Shown here: positions 27,477-34,160 of the stretch, piece after piece
How the letters are laid out: each line of letters begins with the position of its first letter
Numbering within the stretch: the first letter of the stretch is position 1
NCBI GenBank assembly: GCA_017302855.1
Contig: JAFLBY010000015.1
Coordinates: 1-34,160, forward strand
DNA from: Candidatus Kapaibacterium sp.
GTDB lineage: Bacteria > Bacteroidota > Ignavibacteria > Kapaibacteriales > UBA961
Length of the DNA stretch: 34,160 nucleotides
Direction of reading: 5' to 3'
Notes under the pieces: generated by a model
Told to the model about the DNA's origin: nothing
Seen by the model: the letters and a program-made list of their open reading frames with translations, nothing else
Databases searched by the model: none
Translations under genes and position numbers: made by a program

Positions 27477-29057
27477 TTATTTCCTACTAAAACTTGCAAG
27501 TCGCATACACACTAAATCCTCCAAAGAATGTATGACAGAAAAAGGTACGGTAAATCCATTACACATAATCGAAAATGCTACGGGTTCACGATCACGAGTT
27601 AGCGCATAACCGGAAATTGTCGAAACCGAGGTCATGCTTCCAGTTTTGGCAAATATATTGGTTTCCGCACGCGAATTTGTCAAGCGTTTATGCAAAGTGC
27701 CTCGTTCACCCGGTATGGCTAATGAGGCAATAAACTCATCGCGATTTGGGGAATTATACATAGCATTAAGCACCTTGACAAATGATAAAGGCGAACAAAG
27801 ATTAAGTCGTGAAAGCCCTGAACCATCGGCAATAGAAATTTTGTCAGCATTCACACCATATTTGGTCAGAAATTTTTTCATCATTTGTATGCCATTGTCA
27901 AAACTGCCGATGCCTGTTTTTTCCTTGGCAATGGTTTTCAATAATACTTCTGCACATAAATTATGACTGAACCTGTTTGTTATGAGAACAATATCCGATA
28001 AAACAGGCGAATTTTGCTCGGCAAGTAAGACTAAGGTGGGATAATTCGGAAAATAATATATTTCCTTCGATTCTAAAAGCGAGCCGCGTATTCGTATGCC
28101 TCGACGCTCTAATTCAGAACGGAGTATTGATGCAAAATATAATCCCGGTTTATGAATTGAAGATTGAATAATGACATTATTACGCTCTTTTCGTAAGGGC
28201 ACACCTCCGGAAATGACAAAGGAATTAGATTCAGCACTGCGCAAGCCTTCGGCAGTAGAAGCAATATTGGAATCCGTAGTAATTAAATCATTGATATACG
28301 TCACATATTCATTTTCGGGAACAATATCAATATGTGGTTTTTCGCCGGGTGCAATCCCCGGTTCACAAAGAAATTCCACCGTATTATCATAATAATTTAA
28401 GCCACTCACCTCGGGCGAAAATGCAAATGGTATATCTTCGATTGACCATCCTTTCGGATACGGCTCATCGGTAAAATAGGTATCATCGGCAATAATATTT
28501 CCCCGAATCGAGGTTATGCCCAATGAATCAAGTTTATTGAATACGGCATCGAAGATGAATGTTGCATCACGGTAAAAGAACTGCGACAATGTGGGGTCGC
28601 CACCACCACGAATGATAATATTGCCGATAAATTCACCGCCACGATTAGCGGTTCCATCCAAATAGAAACGAGTTTTGTAGCGGAAATCTTTGCCCAAATA
28701 CTCCAATGCTGCCGCCGTTGTGATGAGCTTCAGATTCGATGCCGGAGTAAAGTTTTTCTCATCATTGCGACGATAAAGGAACTCGCCGGTCTCTATGTAT
28801 TGGGCAGAAACACCAATATTGGCATTCGATATCTCAGCTCCTTCAAAAATGCCGTCAAGATCACGCTGCAATTCTTTCAGCATCTGCGCACGATATTGCA
28901 AACGTTCTTTTGACAATGTATCGGCTTTCTTTAGGGTTTTACCCGTTGTAGCCGGACGGCGAATAAGTAAAGAGTCAGTACGAGCATAGCTCAGGTATCC
29001 ACATAGTGACATGAATAACAATAAGATACCCGTTCTCACAAGTTTCTTGTTTATCAT
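27477..29057 (-). CDS. dacB: D-alanyl-D-alanine carboxypeptidase/endopeptidase, PBP4 type (peptidase S13)
   Basis: The start is the ATG at 29057 (526 residues), which puts the signal segment MINKKLVRTGILLLFMSLCG first. In-frame ATGs at 29099 and 29135 would add up to 26 polar residues. The three penicillin-binding motifs are present: SNLK (Ser107, Lys110), SHN (364-366) and KTG (471-473), with the large S13 insert between motifs 1 and 2 (about 120-350). It trims or cleaves peptidoglycan cross-links in the periplasm. It follows the TonB receptor gene by 94 bases with a possible promoter box at 29133-29140, and precedes tgt by 6 bases. Confidence 0.95.
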   Translation of the reverse strand: MINKKLVRTGILLLFMSLCGYLSYARTDSLLIRRPATTGKTLKKADTLSKERLQYRAQMLKELQRDLDGIFEGAEISNANIGVSAQYIETGEFLYRRNDEKNFTPASNLKLITTAAALEYLGKDFRYKTRFYLDGTANRGGEFIGNIIIRGGGDPTLSQFFYRDATFIFDAVFNKLDSLGITSIRGNIIADDTYFTDEPYPKGWSIEDIPFAFSPEVSGLNYYDNTVEFLCEPGIAPGEKPHIDIVPENEYVTYINDLITTDSNIASTAEGLRSAESNSFVISGGVPLRKERNNVIIQSSIHKPGLYFASILRSELERRGIRIRGSLLESKEIYYFPNYPTLVLLAEQNSPVLSDIVLITNRFSHNLCAEVLLKTIAKEKTGIGSFDNGIQMMKKFLTKYGVNADKISIADGSGLSRLNLCSPLSFVKVLNAMYNSPNRDEFIASLAIPGERGTLHKRLTNSRAETNIFAKTGSMTSVSTISGYALTRDREPVAFSIMCNGFTVPFSVIHSLEDLVCMRLASFSRK

Positions 29058-29132
29058 AACACACACACCGACTATGGGCGGTATTGGGGATGGTTTCATC
29101 TGATTTTTACTTGAACGTATAAAAATGTTGCA

Positions 29133-29140
29133 CAAAATTA
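29133..29140 (-). promoter_or_regulatory. Possible -7 promoter box for dacB-tgt-yajC-ribBA
   Basis: The minus strand reads TAATTTTG, an exact TAnnTTTG match, 75 bases before the dacB ATG. It is identical to the octamers before trxA and before the HYC_CC_PP gene. A TTG lies 16 bases upstream rather than the usual 19-21, so the call is tentative. Confidence 0.3.
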
Positions 29141-29151
29141 TGATTGATTAC

Positions 29152-31362
29152 TCACTCAATAACCCATCTGATGCCCGAATAGTACATTCTGCCCATAATC
29201 GGACCCCACACTAAGGACGCGTCGAAGTTCTCTCCATACGGATTTTGCGGGTCAATTATAGGGTGATGTTGCATCCTATCGAGCAGATTTTCCACTCCGG
29301 CATAGAGTTCAATTCCCATAAACTTGTATTGGGCTTGCAGGTTCACTATTGAGAAGCCGTCGAATGATGTGGCATAATCATGACTTTCATCACTACCAAG
29401 AGAGTGTTTGGCTGCAACGAATGGAATCCGTCCCCCACTGCGATATGTCCATGTGGCATCAAATTGCCAATCACTCGGCGTATAGGATATGCTGAGAAAT
29501 GATTTATGAGGACTGTAAAGTGCTCTCTGTTGCAATATGCCATTGGTCGTAAATTGCACATCATTGAAACGATATGCCACAGCAAGAGTCAGAGCAGAAG
29601 AGATTTCGCCTTGTAATCGGATTTGCGCGCTATTGGAAAAACTGCCGGAACTATTCGTGAAATGTACGGCATTGGGCGATATGTCAAGATCCGAGATTAC
29701 TTGATTAATAAATTCCGTTCTGAAAATATCTGCATCAAGGGTAAACATTTTATCAAATACCGAAAAATAAACGACAGTTCCTATACCAATATTCCATGAT
29801 TGTTCCGGTTGTAATGAGGCGGGAATAATGATAGTGCGTGAGCTTGCCAAAAATGCAACATTTTCTGCAAATATATTCGCAAAGCGCAAACCTTTACCCG
29901 CCGAAAGTCGAATTGTAGATTGTTCATCAATATCATATTTTACCATTATTCTCGGCACAATAATATCTCCTGCAATATTATGTCTGTCATAGCGAATACC
30001 GGTTAAAAATGTCCATGTATTATCCGGTTTTATTGTTGCTTCAGCAAATATTCCGGGCACACTTTCATAGCGATTTATAGTATTGATATCAAATTTTTCT
30101 TCAATATTATCAACCAGATAGCTTGTGCCGGAAACAATCGAAAAATTATCATCGAATTTTGCAGTAAATACCGCACGAGCAGTAAAAGTACGCTCATTAC
30201 CATTATAATGACGTAATCCGAATAATGATCGCTGGCTATGCGTTTGAAATGTGCCGAAAAATGCCAAATGATATTTTTCATTCTCATCAAGCACATGACC
30301 GCTCTTAAAAAATGCTTCATAACGTTCTGTATTTACCGTTATGCCATAAGGATTCCAACGTGCAATAGTTTGTGATGGACTAAAAGTATTTTCTCCGGCT
30401 ATTCTTTCTTCTGTAAGTGCTTTTATGCCCCATTGCACCATCGTAAATTCATTCGCATAGCGCCAGCGATTAAATATATTGATTTGATTGCGCTTTGGCA
30501 AATCAAGAAAACCGTCGCCATTATTGTCAATAACATTATTCAAAAGAGTGCCATGCGCTAAGAGTGTTGTCCCGAAGTCCTCTGTAAAACTGTAAGAATG
30601 TACCAAATTCCCCTCCCATCGCCCAATGGGATTAAAGTAAGCATTGAGATGCAAACGCTCGCTTTCATGTGGTTTTTTTAGTTCGATTTCCATTTGACCG
30701 GTCATTGCTTCATAGCCATTAACCACCGAAGCCACGCCTTTCGATAATGAAATACTTTCTAACCATGTGCCGGGAATATATTCCAATCCATACGATGAAG
30801 CTAAACCGCGAATCGTAGGCAAACACTCGGTAAGCACCTGCACATAACTTCCTTGCAAACCTAACATTTCTATTTGTTTAGCACCTGTTACCGCATCTGA
30901 GTACGAGACATCAACCGTGGCATTGGTCTCGAAACTTTCGGCAAGTGAACAACAAGCAGCCCGCTTAAATTCCTTCTGTGTCATTTTTTCTGTCGGCAAG
31001 ATTGTGGATGTTGATATCGTCGTAGCTTCGGATTCCGCTTCTACAATTACTTCTTGCGATACTTTGGGTTGCAATGCTATGGCAAGGGTATCGCCTGCCC
31101 TATAATCATGCACATGGAATGTGTCGGTAACAAACCCCAATGCAGAGATTATCAGTTCATGCGTTTGTTGAGATTCTTGCAGCCGGAACACACCATTTTT
31201 TGTTGTCAGTGCTCCTTTATTGGTTCCGTTCCATTGCACCCTTATGCCTTCCAAAGCGGTATTATCCTGTGCTGAAACCACTTTTCCAATAATATAATTT
31301 TGTGCTTTTCCTGTTATGACCAACGATAAAAACACGAGTAATATACAAAGATTCCTTTTCAT
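29152..31362 (-). CDS. TonB-dependent outer-membrane receptor, probably metal-related
   Basis: The 736 residues comprise a signal peptide 1-20 (MKRNLCILLVFLSLVITGKA), a carboxypeptidase-regulatory-like beta domain about 22-98 (IIGKVVSAQDNTALEGIRV), a plug domain about 125-230 and a barrel to the end. The plug carries KRAACCSLAESFETNATVD (134-152) and AKQIEMLGLQGSYVQVL (161-177). I associate this CC-containing plug with receptors encoded beside HYC_CC_PP proteins, as here, and implicated in metal uptake. The cargo is not proven. The start codon is only 23 bases after a strong intrinsic terminator on the same strand and lacks a Shine-Dalgarno site, so expression is probably attenuated relative to the gene upstream. 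Confidence 0.9.
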   Translation of the reverse strand: MKRNLCILLVFLSLVITGKAQNYIIGKVVSAQDNTALEGIRVQWNGTNKGALTTKNGVFRLQESQQTHELIISALGFVTDTFHVHDYRAGDTLAIALQPKVSQEVIVEAESEATTISTSTILPTEKMTQKEFKRAACCSLAESFETNATVDVSYSDAVTGAKQIEMLGLQGSYVQVLTECLPTIRGLASSYGLEYIPGTWLESISLSKGVASVVNGYEAMTGQMEIELKKPHESERLHLNAYFNPIGRWEGNLVHSYSFTEDFGTTLLAHGTLLNNVIDNNGDGFLDLPKRNQINIFNRWRYANEFTMVQWGIKALTEERIAGENTFSPSQTIARWNPYGITVNTERYEAFFKSGHVLDENEKYHLAFFGTFQTHSQRSLFGLRHYNGNERTFTARAVFTAKFDDNFSIVSGTSYLVDNIEEKFDINTINRYESVPGIFAEATIKPDNTWTFLTGIRYDRHNIAGDIIVPRIMVKYDIDEQSTIRLSAGKGLRFANIFAENVAFLASSRTIIIPASLQPEQSWNIGIGTVVYFSVFDKMFTLDADIFRTEFINQVISDLDISPNAVHFTNSSGSFSNSAQIRLQGEISSALTLAVAYRFNDVQFTTNGILQQRALYSPHKSFLSISYTPSDWQFDATWTYRSGGRIPFVAAKHSLGSDESHDYATSFDGFSIVNLQAQYKFMGIELYAGVENLLDRMQHHPIIDPQNPYGENFDASLVWGPIMGRMYYSGIRWVIE

Positions 31363-31384
31363 TTTTTTAATACATAATAATGAG

Positions 31385-31412
31385 AAAAAGTAACACTGCC
31401 ATGCAGCATTAC
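31385..31412 (-). terminator. Intrinsic terminator/attenuator before the TonB receptor gene
   Basis: Minus-strand RNA forms a 10-base stem GUAAUGCUGC / GCAGUGUUAC with an AUG triloop, followed by UUUUUC. Two wobble pairs make it complete only in minus-strand RNA, as the plus strand has C-A mismatches there. It lies between the HYC_CC_PP stop (31441) and the receptor ATG (31362). Confidence 0.75.
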
Positions 31413-31440
31413 AACATTTGAATTAAAAAAAATGAAAATC

Positions 31441-31890
31441 TTATAGTCGAAGAATTTGAATAGAATGGGCTAATTCTTTATCGGGTGGATTATCCGATTC
31501 TGCGACAGCACTAAGTAAGAATGGATTAAGTTCTTGTATATTATGGAGATGGAGAACAGGTAAGACAATAACTGCTATTTCGGCATCAAAGGAATTTAAT
31601 TGGGACACAAGCCACGAATCATTGCTATCAAAAGTAAGTATTTCATCACCGCATTTATTGTCATCATATTCTGAGTTGCAACAATTTTCTTGTTCTGTAT
31701 TTTCACAACATGAGCTTTCTTGATTTGTATGATGATTATCTTTTTGTATAGCCGATTGATGCAAGCCAAACAGAAATTCGGTATTTTCAATAGTTCCGCA
31801 ACAAAAATGTTTTACCACACTAATCCCACCCGCATAAATCGGAATAAGAACAATGAGTATAATTGTGCCGAGTGCTTTGCCGTATTTCAT
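31441..31890 (-). CDS. HYC_CC_PP-type Cys/His-rich protein, partner of the TonB receptor
   Basis: The 149-residue protein shows the elements that name the family: HFCCG (28-32, in place of HYC), a Cys-Cys pair at 61-62, and Pro-Pro at 135-136 in ESDNPPDKEL. The N-terminal hydrophobic helix (about 5-24) suggests export or membrane anchoring. The middle is rich in possible metal ligands: His53, His54, and CC pairs at 61-62 and 70-71, plus Cys80. In Bacteroidota these proteins sit next to CC-plug TonB receptors. Their biochemical role is unknown, and metal binding is inference. An apparent promoter (TTG, 20 bases, TAATTTTG) ends only 4 bases before the ATG, implying a nearly leaderless transcript. 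Confidence 0.82.
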   Translation of the reverse strand: MKYGKALGTIILIVLIPIYAGGISVVKHFCCGTIENTEFLFGLHQSAIQKDNHHTNQESSCCENTEQENCCNSEYDDNKCGDEILTFDSNDSWLVSQLNSFDAEIAVIVLPVLHLHNIQELNPFLLSAVAESDNPPDKELAHSIQILRL

Positions 31891-31894
31891 GATG

Positions 31895-31925
31895 CAAAAT
31901 TAAGAATAAAAAGTAATTATGCCAA
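31895..31925 (-). promoter_or_regulatory. Bacteroidota-type promoter for the HYC_CC_PP gene
   Basis: The minus strand has TTG (31925-31923), a 20-base spacer and TAATTTTG (31902-31895). Both element and spacing match the Bacteroidota -33/-7 promoter. The -33 part lies inside the end of dut. The -7 box ends 4 bases from the start codon, so the mRNA would be leaderless or nearly so. Confidence 0.45.
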
Positions 31926-32375
31926 CGATGTAGTTCCGGTGCTGCCAAAACCTCCTTCACCGCGTTCGGTTTGCCCCAACACTTCTACTAACTCCCATTG
32001 TATCTGCTCATAACGTGCGATAACTATTTGAGCAATGCGATCACCATGATGAACAGTAAAGTCTTCTTTACCGAAATTGGCAAGTATCACTTTAATCTCA
32101 CCGCGATAGTCGCTGTCTATTGTACCCGGAGCATTAAGGCAAAAGACACCGTTTTTAGCAGCCAGTCCGGAACGAGAGCGCACCTGACATTCAAATCCTT
32201 GCGGCAAAGCAATTGCAAGCCCCGTTGGAACAAGTGCTATTGCATTTGGAGCAATAACAATCGGTTTATCGCACACAGCACATATATCCATGCCGGCAGC
32301 ACCGACCGTGGCATAATGCGGCAGAGCATAACCTGCTTCTGTTTCGGCATAAAGTTTCTTTATCTGTACATTCAT
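31917..32375 (-). CDS. dut: dUTP diphosphatase (dUTPase)
   Basis: The 152-residue trimeric-type enzyme hydrolyses dUTP to dUMP, keeping uracil out of DNA. Conserved motifs are in order: GAAGMDICA (25-33), RSRSGLA (66-72), [13 protein letters not shown] (about 81-93, with the catalytic Asp and the base-binding Tyr), GDRIAQIVI (110-118) and the flexible C-terminal [11 protein letters not shown]. Length and start are normal. It is divergent from the bacilliredoxin-like gene, with about 80 bases between start codons. Confidence 0.97.
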   Translation of the reverse strand: MNVQIKKLYAETEAGYALPHYATVGAAGMDICAVCDKPIVIAPNAIALVPTGLAIALPQGFECQVRSRSGLAAKNGVFCLNAPGTIDSDYRGEIKVILANFGKEDFTVHHGDRIAQIVIARYEQIQWELVEVLGQTERGEGGFGSTGTTSLA

Positions 32376-32458
32376 TTGATTGATCCGTCACACAATGTCA
32401 CTATTTTTTTTCTGTTATCGTCTGAACGACATCTTTATTTCATTTTGAGGAAATTATC

Positions 32459-32881
32459 ATGGCTTATGATCCACTTATAGTACAGCCGATGCGCGAAGAG
32501 TTAACCCGTCATGGCTTTCAGGAATTGCGCAGCATCGAAGATGTTGACAGTGCAATGCAAAAAAAAGGTACAGCCCTTGTTGTCATCAATTCCGTTTGCG
32601 GTTGCGCTGCCGGAACAGCAAGACCGGGTGTGGTAAAATCATTAGAACACAGCGTAAAACCGGAATTCTTGTTTACAGTTTTTGCCGGACAAGATATTGA
32701 AGCTACCCAAAAAGTACGCGAGTATTTACAACAACCCCCTTCGTCTCCATCAGTGGCAATATTAAAAGATGGTCAGTTAGTAGGTTTTTTACCGCGTCAT
32801 AATATTGAAGGAGCAAGCGCAGATATGATTGCCAATGCCTTGATTGGTGCTTATGATAAGATCTGTGTTGATGCTGATTAA
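32459..32881 (+). CDS. BrxA/BrxB (YphP/YqiW) family bacilliredoxin
   Basis: The 140-residue protein has the family's CGC motif (Cys47-Gly-Cys49) in NSVCGCAAGTARPG and the thioredoxin-like segment SPSVAILKDGQLVGFLPRH. The length is normal. Bacilliredoxins remove bacillithiol from protein thiols in Firmicutes. The same family occurs in Bacteroidota, some of which make bacillithiol. Whether this organism does cannot be told from the window. GAGGAAA lies 6 bases before the ATG. A 14-base hairpin follows about 70 bases after the stop. Confidence 0.93.
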   Translation: MAYDPLIVQPMREELTRHGFQELRSIEDVDSAMQKKGTALVVINSVCGCAAGTARPGVVKSLEHSVKPEFLFTVFAGQDIEATQKVREYLQQPPSSPSVAILKDGQLVGFLPRHNIEGASADMIANALIGAYDKICVDAD

Positions 32882-32948
32882 ACAATGACGCCTGATATTG
32901 TGACAGCTCAGGCTACAGAATTTACACACTTCCTTCCCGTCTCTTTAC

Positions 32949-32981
32949 CATAAAGCGGTATTTTTGCAATACCGCTTTATG
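32949..32981. terminator. Perfect 14-base hairpin, possible bidirectional terminator
   Basis: CATAAAGCGGTATT (32949-32962) pairs perfectly with AATACCGCTTTATG (32968-32981) around a 5-base loop. A short A-run precedes and a short T-run follows the GC core (AAAGCGG...CCGCTTTAT), as in bidirectional terminators, though no long U-tract is present. It lies between the bacilliredoxin gene and the AI-2E gene. Confidence 0.6.
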
Positions 32982-32998
32982 AACTTACCTCAAAACCA

Positions 32999-34160
32999 AT
33001 GGCGAACTTCTCACAATTTTTACCTATTGTTTTTACCGTTGCCACTTTGTGCTTCGGTTATTTTCTATGGCTGACCGGGTTGGCAACAAGCCCCCTTGCT
33101 TTATTTGGTATAACGATTTTTCTGCTTGTGCCTTTACGCAAAGAACATCCTATTGTAAGAAGAATATTATTGTTGGTTCTGATTAGTTTTGTTTTATGGC
33201 TGTTTCAGGATTTGGGTGTCGCACTTTTACCTTTTGCAATCTCTTTCTTATTGGCTTATCTGACGGATCCCTCCGTGAGTTGGCTGGAAAGAAAAAAGAT
33301 ACCCCGCTGGTTGGCTGCTCTGACAATCGTTTTATGTATGGGCGGTATAGTTACCATGATTGCAATCTTTGTTTTTCCGGCGGTGTTTTCTCAGTTAGAT
33401 GACATCATTTCGCAGGTATCATCTTTTGTAACCAATAGTCAGAAATTTTTAGAAAGTCGTAAATTTTATCGTATGCTTGATGGGTTAGGTTTACCGAAAG
33501 ATACGTTGAAAGACATAGTTCAGAATGAATTTGCGCCCCGCATAGAAAGTGTGTTTACGTCAATATTGCAAGCACTTGCATCATTGCTCACAAGTTTATC
33601 TTTATTGGCTTCACAGGTTATCAATGTTATTCTTATACCGATTTTGTCATTTTACTTCGTGAAAGATTTACCGAAGCTCAAAACCCTTTTACGTGAGATA
33701 TTGACCAAAAAAGACAAAAAAGTGTTCCATGATGTTGAAAGAGTGAATGCAATAGTAAGGACCTATATCGGATGGCAAATTGTGGCAGCATTCTTTATTG
33801 GCACAGTCTCTTCCATTCTATTTGCGATTTTTGGCGTACCCTATCCGATCGTGTTGGGGATAATATGCGGATTGTTGAATCCTATACCGATTTTTGGAAC
33901 AATTGCCAGTATGATTATTGCCATTGTGACGATATTGCTCATCAATCCCGACAATGCAACGGGCTCTGTGATTGTCGTAACATGCGTAATTAATGGATTA
34001 CATTTTGTGAATGCTTATGGAATAGAACCAAGGGTTTAGGGGAAAAAATCGGCTTGCACCCCATTATTCTTTTAGCTTCACTTTTTGTATTCAGCCACTT
34101 CTTTGGTTTCTGGGGTTTGCTGATTGCAGTACCCGTTACAGCAGTTTTGGTGATGTTTTT
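32999..34160 (+). pseudogene. AI-2E-family membrane permease gene with a one-base frameshift (partial)
   Basis: From ATG 32999 the frame gives 346 residues of a typical AI-2E-family protein: paired helices near the N-terminus (about 8-75), LLPFAISFLLAYLTDPSVSW, a central soluble part, ILIPILSFYFVKDLPKL and later helices. It then stops at TAG (34037-34039) just after NAYGIEPRV. The family usually continues there with LGxxIGLHP. That continuation is present one base out of register: from 34036 the next frame reads LGEKIGLHPIILLASLFVF and on to AVPVTAVLVMF at the window edge. One extra T in the TTT run at 34035-34037 would restore the frame. This is a real frameshift or a homopolymer sequence error. 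The family includes exporters and Na+/H+ antiporters; its substrate is unknown here. Confidence 0.82.

Noticed and set aside
34037..34039. In-frame TAG read as a point nonsense mutation or recoded amber codon
   Set aside because: Reading on in the same frame gives unrelated residues and another stop soon after. The conserved tail appears only in the -1 register, so it is a frameshift. TAG is also used as the stop of the small gene ending at 17530.

Overview
This AT-rich window most likely comes from a Bacteroidota/FCB-group bacterium. The evidence is a secreted protein with a type IX secretion C-terminal sorting domain, a HYC_CC_PP-type protein paired with a TonB-dependent receptor, a Bacteroidota-style tRNA-guanine transglycosylase without zinc cysteines, and several copies of a TAnnTTTG promoter-like octamer. 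Clear Shine-Dalgarno sequences (AAGGA, GAGGAG, AAAGGAG) before several genes and a bacilliredoxin-family protein are less typical of classical Bacteroidetes. An early-branching lineage such as Kapabacteria or Ignavibacteria would fit, but that placement is inference.

Layout. 1-569 (minus) is the start of an exported protein with one haem-c motif just after its signal peptide, resembling fused cytochrome-porins. 828-4316 (plus) is a large T9SS substrate carrying a CotH-kinase-like domain and two lamin-tail domains. It converges with a secreted beta-propeller-like protein (4319-5569, minus). 5818-16602 (plus) is a tightly packed glycan locus of six genes. They are a 1269-residue fusion of three methyltransferase domains and one glycosyltransferase; a cupin; a DegT-type sugar aminotransferase; a single methyltransferase; a glycosyltransferase; and a 1145-residue fusion of up to three glycosyltransferase domains. 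An OsmC protein and a dual iron-sulfur (Fer4_19 + CDGSH) protein follow in the same run, which ends at a strong terminator at about 17421-17470.

17530-20932 (minus) is an accessory island of unrecognised membrane and secreted proteins around a decayed Rhs-core fragment. 21008-24561 (minus) holds a PilM-like protein, a ComEA-like HhH protein, enolase, a pterin carbinolamine dehydratase and thioredoxin. 24763-31890 (minus) holds ribBA, yajC, tgt, a PBP4-type carboxypeptidase, a TonB receptor and its HYC_CC_PP partner. The receptor gene is separated from its partner by an intrinsic terminator/attenuator. dUTPase (minus) and a bacilliredoxin-family gene (plus) diverge at about 32400. The window ends in an AI-2E-family permease gene with a one-base frameshift near its 3' end.

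How the genes may work together: the glycan locus contains activated-sugar modification (aminotransferase, cupin), transfer (about five glycosyltransferase domains) and decoration (four methyltransferase domains). Much of it is fused into two very long chains, suggesting an assembly-line arrangement for a methylated, amino-sugar-containing surface glycan. A nearby T9SS substrate makes a cell-surface role plausible but does not prove it.
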